Shown here: piece after piece, positions 7,349-14,036 of the stretch
Layout of the letters: each line of letters opens with the position of its first letter
Numbering within the stretch: position 1 is the stretch's first letter
From: UBA287 sp034190325
GTDB taxonomy: Archaea > Thermoplasmatota > UBA186 > UBA287
DNA length: 24,235 nt
Reading direction: 5' to 3'
Assembly (NCBI GenBank): GCA_034190325.1
Contig: JAXHST010000104.1
Location: 1-24,235, forward strand
The notes under the pieces: generated by a model
Seen by the model: only the letters and a program-made list of their open reading frames with translations
Told to the model about the DNA's origin: nothing
Database searches by the model: none
Translations under genes and position numbers: made by a program

Positions 7349-8409
7349 GATATCACCTCATCTATCCTTGCAGTGAGCTCCTGCACATCCTTTAGAGTGA
7401 GATCGCCCATGTGCGCTATGCGGAATGTGCTCCCTTTTAGCTTCCCATAACCATTAGATATTGTCATGTCCTTGAGAGCTTTATTCAGCTCCCCCACATC
7501 TATGTTCTTTGTGTTTCTCACACATGTAACAGTGACAGATTCATAGCCAGGTTCAGCAAACAGAGCGAAGTTCTTTTTAGCCCAGTTACGCACATGCTCT
7601 GCCATTTCAACGTGCCTTCTATACCTGCCTTCCTTTCCTTCTTTAAGCATGTAATCCAGCTCTGCATCGAGAGCAAACATGAGCGATATTGCGGGCGTCT
7701 CAGGCGTCTGCTTTTTGGTTTCTGTGTATTCAATCATGTGCTCAAGGTCAAAGTAGTATCCTTTATCCTTTGCCTTCTTTGATTTCTCAAGCATAGCATC
7801 ACTCAGTGTGCATATCGCTAGGCCCGGGGGTAGAGCAAAGCATTTCTGGCTGCTGGTGAGCACCATGTCCGCAAGATTTACATCCATGTTATCCCCTCCA
7901 AGAGATGAAACCGTATCCACCAGGAGCAGGGCACCGTGTTTTTTTACTATAGGGGACAGTTCTTCAAGCTTTGCCCTTACACCTGTGCTGGTTTCATTCT
8001 GGACTATGGTCACTGCCTCATATTCTTTTTCTTCTAACTTTTTCTCAATTGCTTCGGGCTTTACAGCCTTTCCCCACTCAAATTCAAGTCTATCAACCTC
8101 TTTTCCGCAGGCTTCTGCTATCTTTGCCCAGCGCTCTGAGAACGCACCATTAACACAGCAGAGCACTCTTTTATCAACACCATTTCTTATGGCAGCCTCC
8201 ATTAGCCCGGTGCCAGAAGAGGTATAAACGCAGGTATGCATATCTGTGTCTAGAAACTTTTTCACCTTCTCTATGATCCCGCCATAGAGCTCAGAGAACT
8301 CTTTGCTCCTATGGCCTATCATCCATTGCGCTTGAGCCTCCAGAACCTCTTCTCTTACCTCCGTGGGCCCCGGGATGAACAGTCTTTTATGTGTTTCACT
8401 CCTCACCAT
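7345..8409 (-). CDS. Class V PLP aminotransferase (serine-pyruvate / phosphoserine type)
   Basis: PLP-dependent aminotransferase of the alanine-glyoxylate/serine-pyruvate group. In archaea such enzymes are thought to act as the phosphoserine aminotransferase, which fits its position upstream of serA. Seen: KRLFIPGPTEVREEVL at the start, MIGHRSKEF, TSSGTGLMEAAIRN, VDTVSSLGGD, and the PLP-lysine region LTSSQKCFALPPGLA. I chose the ATG at 8409 (354 residues) rather than the longer frame from 8499: the extra 30 residues are not family-like, and a TATA-like box lies about 22-30 nt before 8409. It is first gene of the aminotransferase-serA-DUF1015 operon. Confidence 0.9.
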   Translation of the reverse strand: MVRSETHKRLFIPGPTEVREEVLEAQAQWMIGHRSKEFSELYGGIIEKVKKFLDTDMHTCVYTSSGTGLMEAAIRNGVDKRVLCCVNGAFSERWAKIAEACGKEVDRLEFEWGKAVKPEAIEKKLEEKEYEAVTIVQNETSTGVRAKLEELSPIVKKHGALLLVDTVSSLGGDNMDVNLADMVLTSSQKCFALPPGLAICTLSDAMLEKSKKAKDKGYYFDLEHMIEYTETKKQTPETPAISLMFALDAELDYMLKEGKEGRYRRHVEMAEHVRNWAKKNFALFAEPGYESVTVTCVRNTKNIDVGELNKALKDMTISNGYGKLKGSTFRIAHMGDLTLKDVQELTARIDEVIS

Positions 8410-8429
8410 AGTGCTAAGGTGTTTTTTCA

Positions 8430-8438
8430 CATAAATAG
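8430..8438 (-). promoter_or_regulatory. TATA-like box of the serine operon
   Basis: On the minus strand the sequence ACTATTTATG lies 21-30 nt before the ATG at 8409, consistent with a leaderless transcript and supporting the shorter aminotransferase start. Confidence 0.5.
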
Positions 8439-8533
8439 TTAACTCATCGTCTGCTTTGGGACAAAATTCACACATCCAAATAGGATCATATAGGCGCACC
8501 TGCCTCCCCTCTTTTTTTGTAACCTCTATCTTC

Positions 8534-8541
8534 TTATATAG
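8534..8541 (+). promoter_or_regulatory. TATA-like box before the 8558 gene
   Basis: TTATATAG lies about 17-24 nt before the ATG at 8558. It supports starting the protein there rather than at the in-frame ATG at 8456. Confidence 0.45.
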
Positions 8542-8557
8542 GCTATACGGATCCCGT

Positions 8558-8806
8558 ATGGTTTGCTATCTACTCTGCTATGGTTACGAGGATGACAAAG
8601 GAGATGTTTATGAAGAAAAAACTACCCCTTCTCTGATTGTGAAAGAAGAGCTTGACATGAAGCAGTTCCTAGAACCAGCCCGTGAATATGCTAAATGGCG
8701 TGAAGCCAGGATGGATCCTGTAGTCCTTGAAGATATTACAAGAAGTGCTCCCAACCTCTTTGGAAAGCAAAACAATATAAATAATAAGGCCAATAATAAT
8801 GGATGA
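8558..8806 (+). CDS. Small acidic soluble protein, unknown
   Basis: About 82 residues: MVCYLLCYGYEDDKGDVY at the start, a charged middle (VKEELDMKQFLEPAREYAKW) likely to be helical, and an asparagine-rich tail (NNINNKANNNG). The frame is open from 8456 but the leader part is not protein-like and a TATA-like box lies just before 8558, so I use that start. The stop overlaps the next start (ATGA). No family recognised. Two cysteines lie near the N-terminus. Confidence 0.5.
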   Translation: MVCYLLCYGYEDDKGDVYEEKTTPSLIVKEELDMKQFLEPAREYAKWREARMDPVVLEDITRSAPNLFGKQNNINNKANNNG

Positions 8807-9060
8807 AAATGAAATGGATCTCTTTAATGCTGGTTATAGCAATAGTATCGGCCAGCGTGGGAGTTGTTGAAGCACAGAGAAAGCCTATGGAAGGGATGGA
8901 GAGGCGGAGAATGATGGAAGCGCCAAAAGACTACAGGTTCTGTGGTCTAGAGGACGTCTTTTTAATAGGCCCTCTATTCGAGCTTATTGCGCATCTGCTC
9001 TTTTTTATATTTAGCAGGAGCGCAATGCTGTGCATGAGGTTAGCCAGAGTATTTGTTTAA
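8803..9060 (+). CDS. Small exported or membrane-anchored protein, unknown
   Basis: The 85-residue protein has a clear signal-like start (MKMKWISLMLVIAIVSASVGVVEA, likely cleaved after A24), a methionine/arginine-rich segment (MEGMERRRMMEAP), then a second hydrophobic stretch (FLIGPLFELIAHLLFFIF) and a basic end. It overlaps the preceding gene as ATGA, so the two are co-translated. It is probably membrane-anchored with a short extracytoplasmic charged segment. Family unknown. Confidence 0.5.
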   Translation: MKMKWISLMLVIAIVSASVGVVEAQRKPMEGMERRRMMEAPKDYRFCGLEDVFLIGPLFELIAHLLFFIFSRSAMLCMRLARVFV

Positions 9061-9063
9061 TAA

Positions 9064-9171
9064 TGCGGCTGCCGGGATTTCCATGCAGGTTTTGAAAGGA
9101 TGCAATCCTTCATTTTGAACCCGGGCGGGAGGCTTGGGAAGCCTCAATCCTAACCGCTAGATCACAGCCGC
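9064..9171 (-). tRNA. tRNA-Gly (anticodon CCC) with an intron in the T-loop
   Basis: On the minus strand the acceptor stem GCGGCTG pairs with CAGCCGC; the D-arm is ATCT/GGAT around AGCGGTTA; the anticodon arm is GAGGC-TTCCCAA-GCCTC, giving anticodon CCC. The T-stem CCGGG/CCCGG is complete, but the loop TTCAAAT is split by about 36 extra bases (roughly 9078-9113). Removal of these restores a standard 72-nt tRNA with discriminator A. Because of flanking A's the splice points can slide by one or two bases. The insert can fold on its own (AAGGAT-TGC-ATCCTT). CCA is not encoded. Confidence 0.88.
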
Positions 9172-9216
9172 TAACATGGAAGCTATCTGAACAAATATTT
9201 ATTTTTCTATTTCTAT
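9096..9216. repeat. Left copy of an exact 121-bp duplication flanking the gap
   Basis: These 121 bases (most of the tRNA-Gly plus its 5' flank) are identical to 9317-9437. The copy ends exactly where the N run begins. See the finding on the gap. Confidence 0.95.
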
Positions 9217-9316
9217 NNNNNNNNNNNNNNNNNNNNNNNNNNNNNNNNNNNNNNNNNNNNNNNNNNNNNNNNNNNNNNNNNNNNNNNNNNNNNNNNNNNN
9301 NNNNNNNNNNNNNNNN
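9217..9316. other. Scaffold gap of exactly 100 N
   Basis: A run of 100 N, the usual placeholder for a gap of unknown size. Its flanks are identical 121-bp sequences, so the true gap is probably zero or negative and the two contigs probably overlap. Confidence 0.98.
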
Positions 9317-9437
9317 AAGGATGCAATCCTTCATTTTGAACCCGGGCGGGAGGCTTGGGAAGCCTCAATCCTAACCGCTAGATCACAGCCGCTAACATGG
9401 AAGCTATCTGAACAAATATTTATTTTTCTATTTCTAT
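9317..9437. repeat. Right copy of the 121-bp duplication (contains truncated tRNA-Gly)
   Basis: It begins exactly at the end of the N run inside the tRNA intron and matches 9096-9216 base for base. The tRNA-Gly part (9317-9392) lacks the 3' half of the T-arm and acceptor stem, so it is not a second complete gene as written. Confidence 0.95.
9414..9423 (+). promoter_or_regulatory. TATA-like box for hflX
   Basis: AAATATTTAT lies 22-31 nt before the GTG start at 9445. The same AT-rich stretch read on the minus strand lies upstream of the tRNA-Gly, so in the collapsed sequence it would serve both directions. Confidence 0.45.
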
Positions 9438-9444
9438 TGCACAT

Positions 9445-10461
9445 GTGGATGCTCTTGTTGTTACGCAGAAAAAAATGAAGAACCTTGATGAAAAGCTAGC
9501 ACTGATCACAACAGCAGGCTACAACATCACAGATGTTGTATACATGCGAAAGCTCCCTATAAGAAGCGGGAAGATCAGAGAACTCGCAAAACTTCACTCA
9601 GATATAATAATATTCTTAATTCCTCTCTCGCCGAGCCAGAAGTTTAATCTACAGAAAGAGACTGAGAGGGAGGTTATAGACTTTTATGATCTTGTTCTCA
9701 GGGTCTTTGAACTGCATGCCATGTCACAGGAAGCAAAGATACAGATAGAGCTTGCCAGGTTAAGAAAAGAGATGCCATATGCAATAAAGGAAATAAGCGT
9801 CGGTGTTAAGAGAGAGCACCCTGGCTTCAGTGGTGGTGGAGAATACATAATACACAGCCACACATCCAACATAAAAAAGAGGAAAGCAAAACTTGAAAGA
9901 AAACTTAAACAGTATGAGGTGCGCAAAGAAGGGGAGAGAAAAAGGCGAGAGACTGTTGTTTCGCTTGCAGGATACACGAACAGCGGTAAAAGTACGCTTT
10001 TTAATGCTCTATCTCACGCACAGCAGAGCGCGAAAAATGAGCCATTCACAACCCTGCAGACAAAGAGTAGAAGGCTCTATCTTGACGGCAGGAAGGTTGT
10101 CCTCAACGATACTATAGGCTTCATAAGCGACCTTCCTGTTGAGCTCATAGCACCATTCCGTGTGACAATGAAGGACATAGTGGAATCTGATGTTATCCTC
10201 CTGGTAATAGACATGAGCGAGGACATAGACGCTATAAAAAAGAAGATTGATGTCTGCCTCTCAACTCTTAGAGAGATAGGGATAGATAAAGAAAAGACAG
10301 AGATAATAAAAGTTCTTAATAAGAAAGATATCGTTAAAGATCTTGAGAGTAAAATGGCAGAGATAGGGATAGAAGAACCTTATATCGCTGTATCGGCTCT
10401 GAGAAAGGAAGGCATAAGGGAGCTCAGAAAACTTATATCTCTGTTTTTACAGGCAAGATAG
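9445..10461 (+). CDS. hflX: GTPase HflX
   Basis: Ribosome-associated GTPase of the HflX/Obg superfamily; the family binds the large ribosomal subunit and in bacteria rescues stalled or heat-damaged ribosomes. The 338 residues have an N-terminal HflX domain with the conserved HSDIIIFLIPLSPSQ and glycine-rich GFSGGGEY segment, a basic coiled-coil linker (about 145-170), then the G domain: G1 GYTNSGKSTLFNAL, G2 region NEPFTTLQTKSRRL, G3 DTIGFI, G4 NKKD and G5 VSAL. It is shorter than bacterial HflX and close to archaeal versions. Start is a GTG with a TATA-like box at leaderless distance. It converges with and overlaps aIF2-beta by 29 bp. Confidence 0.95.
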   Translation: MDALVVTQKKMKNLDEKLALITTAGYNITDVVYMRKLPIRSGKIRELAKLHSDIIIFLIPLSPSQKFNLQKETEREVIDFYDLVLRVFELHAMSQEAKIQIELARLRKEMPYAIKEISVGVKREHPGFSGGGEYIIHSHTSNIKKRKAKLERKLKQYEVRKEGERKRRETVVSLAGYTNSGKSTLFNALSHAQQSAKNEPFTTLQTKSRRLYLDGRKVVLNDTIGFISDLPVELIAPFRVTMKDIVESDVILLVIDMSEDIDAIKKKIDVCLSTLREIGIDKEKTEIIKVLNKKDIVKDLESKMAEIGIEEPYIAVSALRKEGIRELRKLISLFLQAR

Positions 10462-10846
10462 CCCCGCATGCATGGCAGCGAAGCATGGTTATACGACCCT
10501 CCTTTACCAGCTCAGTATCCGGCCTACCGCACACCCCGCACAGCACATACCTCTCAAAGTATGCCTTTATCTTCTCATTAATCTGCCCCTCAGGCACAAC
10601 TCCCTGAAAGATCACTCTCGTATCATCCATATCGCCCGAGGTCCCGAGCTCTCTCAAAAGGAATTTTAGCAGGTGTGCTTTATCCCTTCGCATCGCAGCA
10701 GCCATTTCAGCAAAATTTCTTATTATTGTTGTCCTGCCTTCATGTATGATGCTCGCTTCAGGCAACTGAAATCTCTCTCCCTCAGATGTTCTCTCTGGTA
10801 TCTTCTCTCTCGCTCTTTTTAACAATGAATCATAATCATAGGACAT
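10433..10846 (-). CDS. eif2b: Translation initiation factor aIF2 subunit beta
   Basis: Beta subunit of the archaeal initiator-tRNA-binding factor aIF2. The 137 residues show the family core (YDSLLKRAREKIPE, RTTIIRNFAEMAAAMRRD, HLLKFLLRELGTSG) and the C-terminal zinc ribbon with two CxxC pairs: CGVCG near 98-102 and CHACG near 124-128. Length is typical for archaeal aIF2-beta. It is a strong marker of an archaeal genome. Its 3' end overlaps hflX on the opposite strand. Confidence 0.96.
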   Translation of the reverse strand: MSYDYDSLLKRAREKIPERTSEGERFQLPEASIIHEGRTTIIRNFAEMAAAMRRDKAHLLKFLLRELGTSGDMDDTRVIFQGVVPEGQINEKIKAYFERYVLCGVCGRPDTELVKEGRITMLRCHACGAILPVKTEI

Positions 10847-10876
10847 AAGGATAATTGATCTCTTGCTTTATATTCA

Positions 10877-10949
10877 TAGCCCTGGGCAGATTCGAACTGC
10901 CGTCATCGGCTCCAAAGGCCGATATGCTTGGCCACTACACCACAGGGCT
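10877..10949 (-). tRNA. tRNA-Gln (anticodon TTG)
   Basis: Minus-strand cloverleaf: acceptor AGCCCTG/CAGGGCT, D-arm with the GTGGCCAAGC loop, anticodon arm TCGGC-CTTTGGA-GCCGA with anticodon TTG, T-arm GGCAG-TTCGAAT-CTGCC, discriminator A. No intron and no encoded CCA. It lies between aIF2-beta and the helicase gene, all on the minus strand. Confidence 0.93.
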
Positions 10950-11256
10950 CTATTTCTAAAGTTTTCCTGCATTAAAGAGCTTTTCTATCTTTGCTTTTTA
11001 CATCAGAGCTCTTATTCATCCAGGAAAAGCTCCGTTTATTTCTGTTACAGGTGCGGCCCACGTGCTCCCTGCTTAAACCATGTGCATGCAGCAAACCAGA
11101 CATGCCAGCCACAGCATCTGCCCATGGCAATTCTTTTCGCAAAGGATCCCCAAACGATATTATGTTCAAGATGATACAAATTATAAGATCCAAAGTCAAA
11201 GTTATAGCCTTACCGAATGGGGATCATTTTATTTATAGCCTGAGTATTCAGCATCT
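10950..11256. other. Intergenic region with a GC-richer patch, possible structured RNA on the minus strand
   Basis: No convincing protein gene. The flanks are AT-rich, but about 11050-11140 is clearly GC-richer and contains several potential short hairpins on the minus strand (CAGA-TGC with GCA-TG-TCTG, and CTGC with GCAG). TATA-like elements on the minus strand lie near 11232-11241 (CTATAAATA) and 11183-11192 (CTTATAATT). A 75-residue minus-strand frame (10972-11199) is not protein-like overall. A small RNA is a reasonable guess; it matches no RNA family I can name. Confidence 0.3.
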
Positions 11257-12822
11257 TTAAAAGCTCCACAGATCTATTGTCTGCTGCTTGAGTCCTTTTT
11301 CTCTTTTTCTCTTATTGCTGCTCTTGATTTTTTCTTTAACCTCTGGGCTCTCAAGCTTTGCTCTGATCTTCTCTCTCAACCTCTTCAGCTCAAGGTGCAT
11401 GGCTCTCTCTTTTCTCTTGCTTGCCCAGTAGAAAGCCTCATCCCTTGTTCCTCTAGTTATCAGAAATATAACCCTGCCCGGGGCATTCCTCCCGGTTCTT
11501 CCCCTCCTCTGAATAGTTCTTATCTCTGAGGGTGAGGGCTCATAGAATATAACCATGTCAGTGCTCGGAACGTCAAGCCCCTCTTCTCCCACAGATGTAG
11601 CCACTATCACGTTGTACTCCCCCCTTCTAAATTTATCCATTATCTCTATCTGCTCTTTTTGCTTCAGCCCTTTTTCCCCCACCCTGTTGGCCTGGCCTAT
11701 GAACTTTGATACTTTTATACCCGCCAGCTTTTCTGTTATCTTTTCCACAACGTCTCTATACTGTGCGAACACTATTATCTTTGAATCCTTTTTTTCCTCC
11801 AGCTGCTTTTTCACAATCTCTACGATCTTTTCAATTTTCTCATGCCCGGCAGTACAGTTTTTTGCTAAATGTATTGCTCTAAGAACTCTCCTATCCTGCA
11901 TTATCATCCTTCTTGCTCTGGTATTATCATCCTTCAGTCTCTCAAAATACTGCAGAAACGCATCTATATCCTGCGTCTCTATGAGCTCTATGGCATGATC
12001 GATCTTCAAAGCTATAGCGTAGTAGGTTGAAGCAGCAAACCTTGAGCCGCCACCCGATCTGAGCTCCTTTCCTAAAGATATCAACTCCCTCTTCGGAACC
12101 TTCCTGAAACCCCTCAGATATCCCATGCCTTTGAGATCATTTATAGCTTCATCGTAAACCCCCTGCAGCAGTGCCCTTATCTCTTTCATATCTTCCGGAA
12201 GCTCAACCATTATCCATTCATAGGCTATCCTGCTTACATACGGCTTTACGTCTTCATCATCCTCGCTTCTTATCTCTATCTTCTCTATACCTAAATTCCT
12301 GCATATCTCGAGTATTCTATCAGCATCGCTACCAGGAGAAGCCGTCATTCCTATCATATGCGGATCTGTATTCTCTTCCAGATACCTCTGAGCTATGGCT
12401 ACATAACTGTAGTTACCTACGGCTCTATGGGCTTCATCAAAGACTATCATGGACACTTCTTTAAAATCTATCACATCCATGTCATTCTCTATGACCTGGG
12501 GGGTAGCAACTATAATATCTGCCTCTTTATAGACCGCAACCCTTTTCTCTTTCGGGATGATGCCTGTTAACATCTTTACCCTGCGATGAGGATGAGGGTC
12601 AGGATCGGACTTAGACTCCAGATCGAAATAAGAGCTGAGCGTTTTGAAGTGCTGCTCAACTAAGGGTTTTGTCGGTGCTAAAAAAAGCACTCTACCAGGC
12701 TTCTCTTTTATCGCCAGCATCGCTATGAGCGTTTTACCCAGGCCTGTGGGTAGAACCACCAGCGTCGAATGCTTTTTACAGGTCTCTGCTATATTCCTCT
12801 GATAAAGTCTGGGTTCAAACAC
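11257..12822 (-). CDS. hef: Hef-family superfamily-2 helicase lacking the nuclease domain
   Basis: Archaeal relative of FANCM that remodels stalled replication forks. The 521 residues cover the SF2 helicase core: LPTGLGKT (Walker A, 24-31), LAPTKPLVEQH, VATPQVI, DEAH at 129-132, MTASPG, an insertion helical domain (about 230-330), then IIVFAQYRDVVEKI, VATSVGEEGLDVP and the QRRGRTGR motif VI. Typical euryarchaeal Hef continues with an XPF-type nuclease and tandem HhH; here the protein ends soon after the helicase. The last residues KQQTIDLWSF fit a PCNA-interacting PIP box (Q-x-x-I-x-x-W). Start is GTG at 12822, with an AT-rich ATTAAAG element about 20-28 nt upstream. Confidence 0.9.
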   Translation of the reverse strand: MFEPRLYQRNIAETCKKHSTLVVLPTGLGKTLIAMLAIKEKPGRVLFLAPTKPLVEQHFKTLSSYFDLESKSDPDPHPHRRVKMLTGIIPKEKRVAVYKEADIIVATPQVIENDMDVIDFKEVSMIVFDEAHRAVGNYSYVAIAQRYLEENTDPHMIGMTASPGSDADRILEICRNLGIEKIEIRSEDDEDVKPYVSRIAYEWIMVELPEDMKEIRALLQGVYDEAINDLKGMGYLRGFRKVPKRELISLGKELRSGGGSRFAASTYYAIALKIDHAIELIETQDIDAFLQYFERLKDDNTRARRMIMQDRRVLRAIHLAKNCTAGHEKIEKIVEIVKKQLEEKKDSKIIVFAQYRDVVEKITEKLAGIKVSKFIGQANRVGEKGLKQKEQIEIMDKFRRGEYNVIVATSVGEEGLDVPSTDMVIFYEPSPSEIRTIQRRGRTGRNAPGRVIFLITRGTRDEAFYWASKRKERAMHLELKRLREKIRAKLESPEVKEKIKSSNKRKREKGLKQQTIDLWSF

Positions 12823-12867
12823 ACATGCAATAGAATTGTTCTTTAATCTTTTTTCTGTTTTACCAAT

Positions 12868-12877
12868 CTATTTATAT
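12868..12877 (+). promoter_or_regulatory. TATA-like box before the 12897 gene
   Basis: CTATTTATAT lies about 20-29 nt before the ATG at 12897. It places transcription start at or near that codon and so argues against an upstream signal peptide. Confidence 0.5.
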
Positions 12878-12896
12878 TACCAGGATAATAAACCTC

Positions 12897-14036
12897 ATGG
12901 TTTTAAGGCTTGCCATAAAGGGTGGGTCCACCGAGGCCACATCACTAAGAATGCTACATTACAAAAAGGCTACGGATACTTTTTCAAAAAAGACGGGCAT
13001 CGATGTGGAGATCGTTATGGGTGCGGATAATGACCTTGCTTACAGAACGCAGATAAAGAATGGAGAGCTGAAAGCTGATGTTGAACTCATAGATAGTCTC
13101 TGGATACCTGAGCTGGCTGAATCTTTAGAGCCATTAGATTCCTTTGTGAAGGGCTGGGAGGACTGGGCCCAATACCATGAGAGAGCCAAGGGGCTGGGTG
13201 AATACGGGGGCCATATCTATGGTATCCCTCATGAAATGGATGTTAGAGGTATCTTTTACAATAAGGATATGGTGAAAGAGGAATGGTCCCCGAAGAGCCT
13301 TTCAGAGATACTTGATAAATCAGAGGATCTTAAGGCACCTTTGCAGCTCTATTACGGAACAAAAGAAGGAGAGACCGCGATGTGTGAATGTGTGCTTCCA
13401 ATACTCTATGCTTTTGGGGGGGAGATATACAACGGCAAATGGAATATAAAGGGCAAAGCTATGTTGATGACTCTCAGATATTACTATGAAGCGTTTATCT
13501 CAAGATCTCTCTGCTCCAGGATAAGTTCTGCTGAGGCGAGGGAGCTGTTTGCTTCAGGAAAAATTGGCATACTGTTTGATGGTATGTGGTGCTGGGATGA
13601 ATTCTGGGGGAAGGAGGGAAAATTTCCTGTTGAGGACAGAGAAAAAAAGATACGCTTCGTCAGTGTACCCGGGATAAATGGGCCTGTGAACCTGTTTGCG
13701 GGGTGGGTCTTTTCCGTTGCTTCTGCATCACAGGAGGCAAAAGAGCTTCTTAAAGAGCTCTGTAGTGAGGAGATAACTGAAAGGATATGCACATCAACTG
13801 CGCATGTTGCTCCTAGAAAGGACGTCATTGAATCCAGTGCCTACTCTAAAGATCCGTTCCTTGTTGAATGCACCAGGATGCTTGACAACTGCTTTTTTAG
13901 ACCAAAAGCTAAGGAATACTCCTTGATTTCATACCAGATCCTCAGGGCAACTGAGATGGTTGTTGATGGGATGCGTCCGAGAAAAGCCTTAAGAAGGCTG
14001 TCAAAGAGTGTTAATGAATTGCTCAGAGAGCCTTAA
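12897..14036 (+). CDS. Extracellular solute-binding-protein-like protein without signal peptide
   Basis: The 379 residues have the look of a family 1 ABC solute-binding protein: an opening strand LRLAIKGGSTEATSLRML, a KTGIDVEIVMG segment, YGGHIYGIPHEMDVRGIFYNKDM (typical of sugar binders), GEIYNGKW, LFASGKIGILFDGMW and a hinge near FAGWVFSVASAS. Such proteins are exported, but here the sequence starts directly at the first beta strand, with no signal peptide or lipobox Cys. The in-frame bases upstream are hydrophobic when translated but contain no ATG, GTG or TTG before a stop. No ABC permease or ATPase is nearby. The stop abuts the ogg start with no spacer, so it is co-transcribed with a DNA repair gene. 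It may be a cytoplasmic sensor; the ligand is unknown. Confidence 0.75.
   Translation: MVLRLAIKGGSTEATSLRMLHYKKATDTFSKKTGIDVEIVMGADNDLAYRTQIKNGELKADVELIDSLWIPELAESLEPLDSFVKGWEDWAQYHERAKGLGEYGGHIYGIPHEMDVRGIFYNKDMVKEEWSPKSLSEILDKSEDLKAPLQLYYGTKEGETAMCECVLPILYAFGGEIYNGKWNIKGKAMLMTLRYYYEAFISRSLCSRISSAEARELFASGKIGILFDGMWCWDEFWGKEGKFPVEDREKKIRFVSVPGINGPVNLFAGWVFSVASASQEAKELLKELCSEEITERICTSTAHVAPRKDVIESSAYSKDPFLVECTRMLDNCFFRPKAKEYSLISYQILRATEMVVDGMRPRKALRRLSKSVNELLREP

Noticed and set aside
6624..7376. Plus-strand 250-residue frame opposite serA
   Set aside because: It is a serine/isoleucine-rich antisense shadow of serA.
8410..8499. N-terminal extension of the aminotransferase (start at 8499)
   Set aside because: The extra 30 residues are not family-like and cover a TATA-like box; the ATG at 8409 fits the family start.
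9110..9334. Minus-strand 74-residue frame across the N run
   Set aside because: It exists only because N's do not make stop codons, and its ends lie inside the tRNA.
9317..9392. A second tRNA-Gly gene after the gap
   Set aside because: It is an exact copy of the end of the left contig, is cut at the N run inside the intron, and lacks the 3' acceptor strand. It is best explained as contig overlap.
10972..11199. Minus-strand 75-residue protein between tRNA-Gln and hef
   Set aside because: The composition is uneven and no family is recognisable; a start is present but a structured RNA explains the GC-rich patch at least as well. Kept only as an intergenic note.
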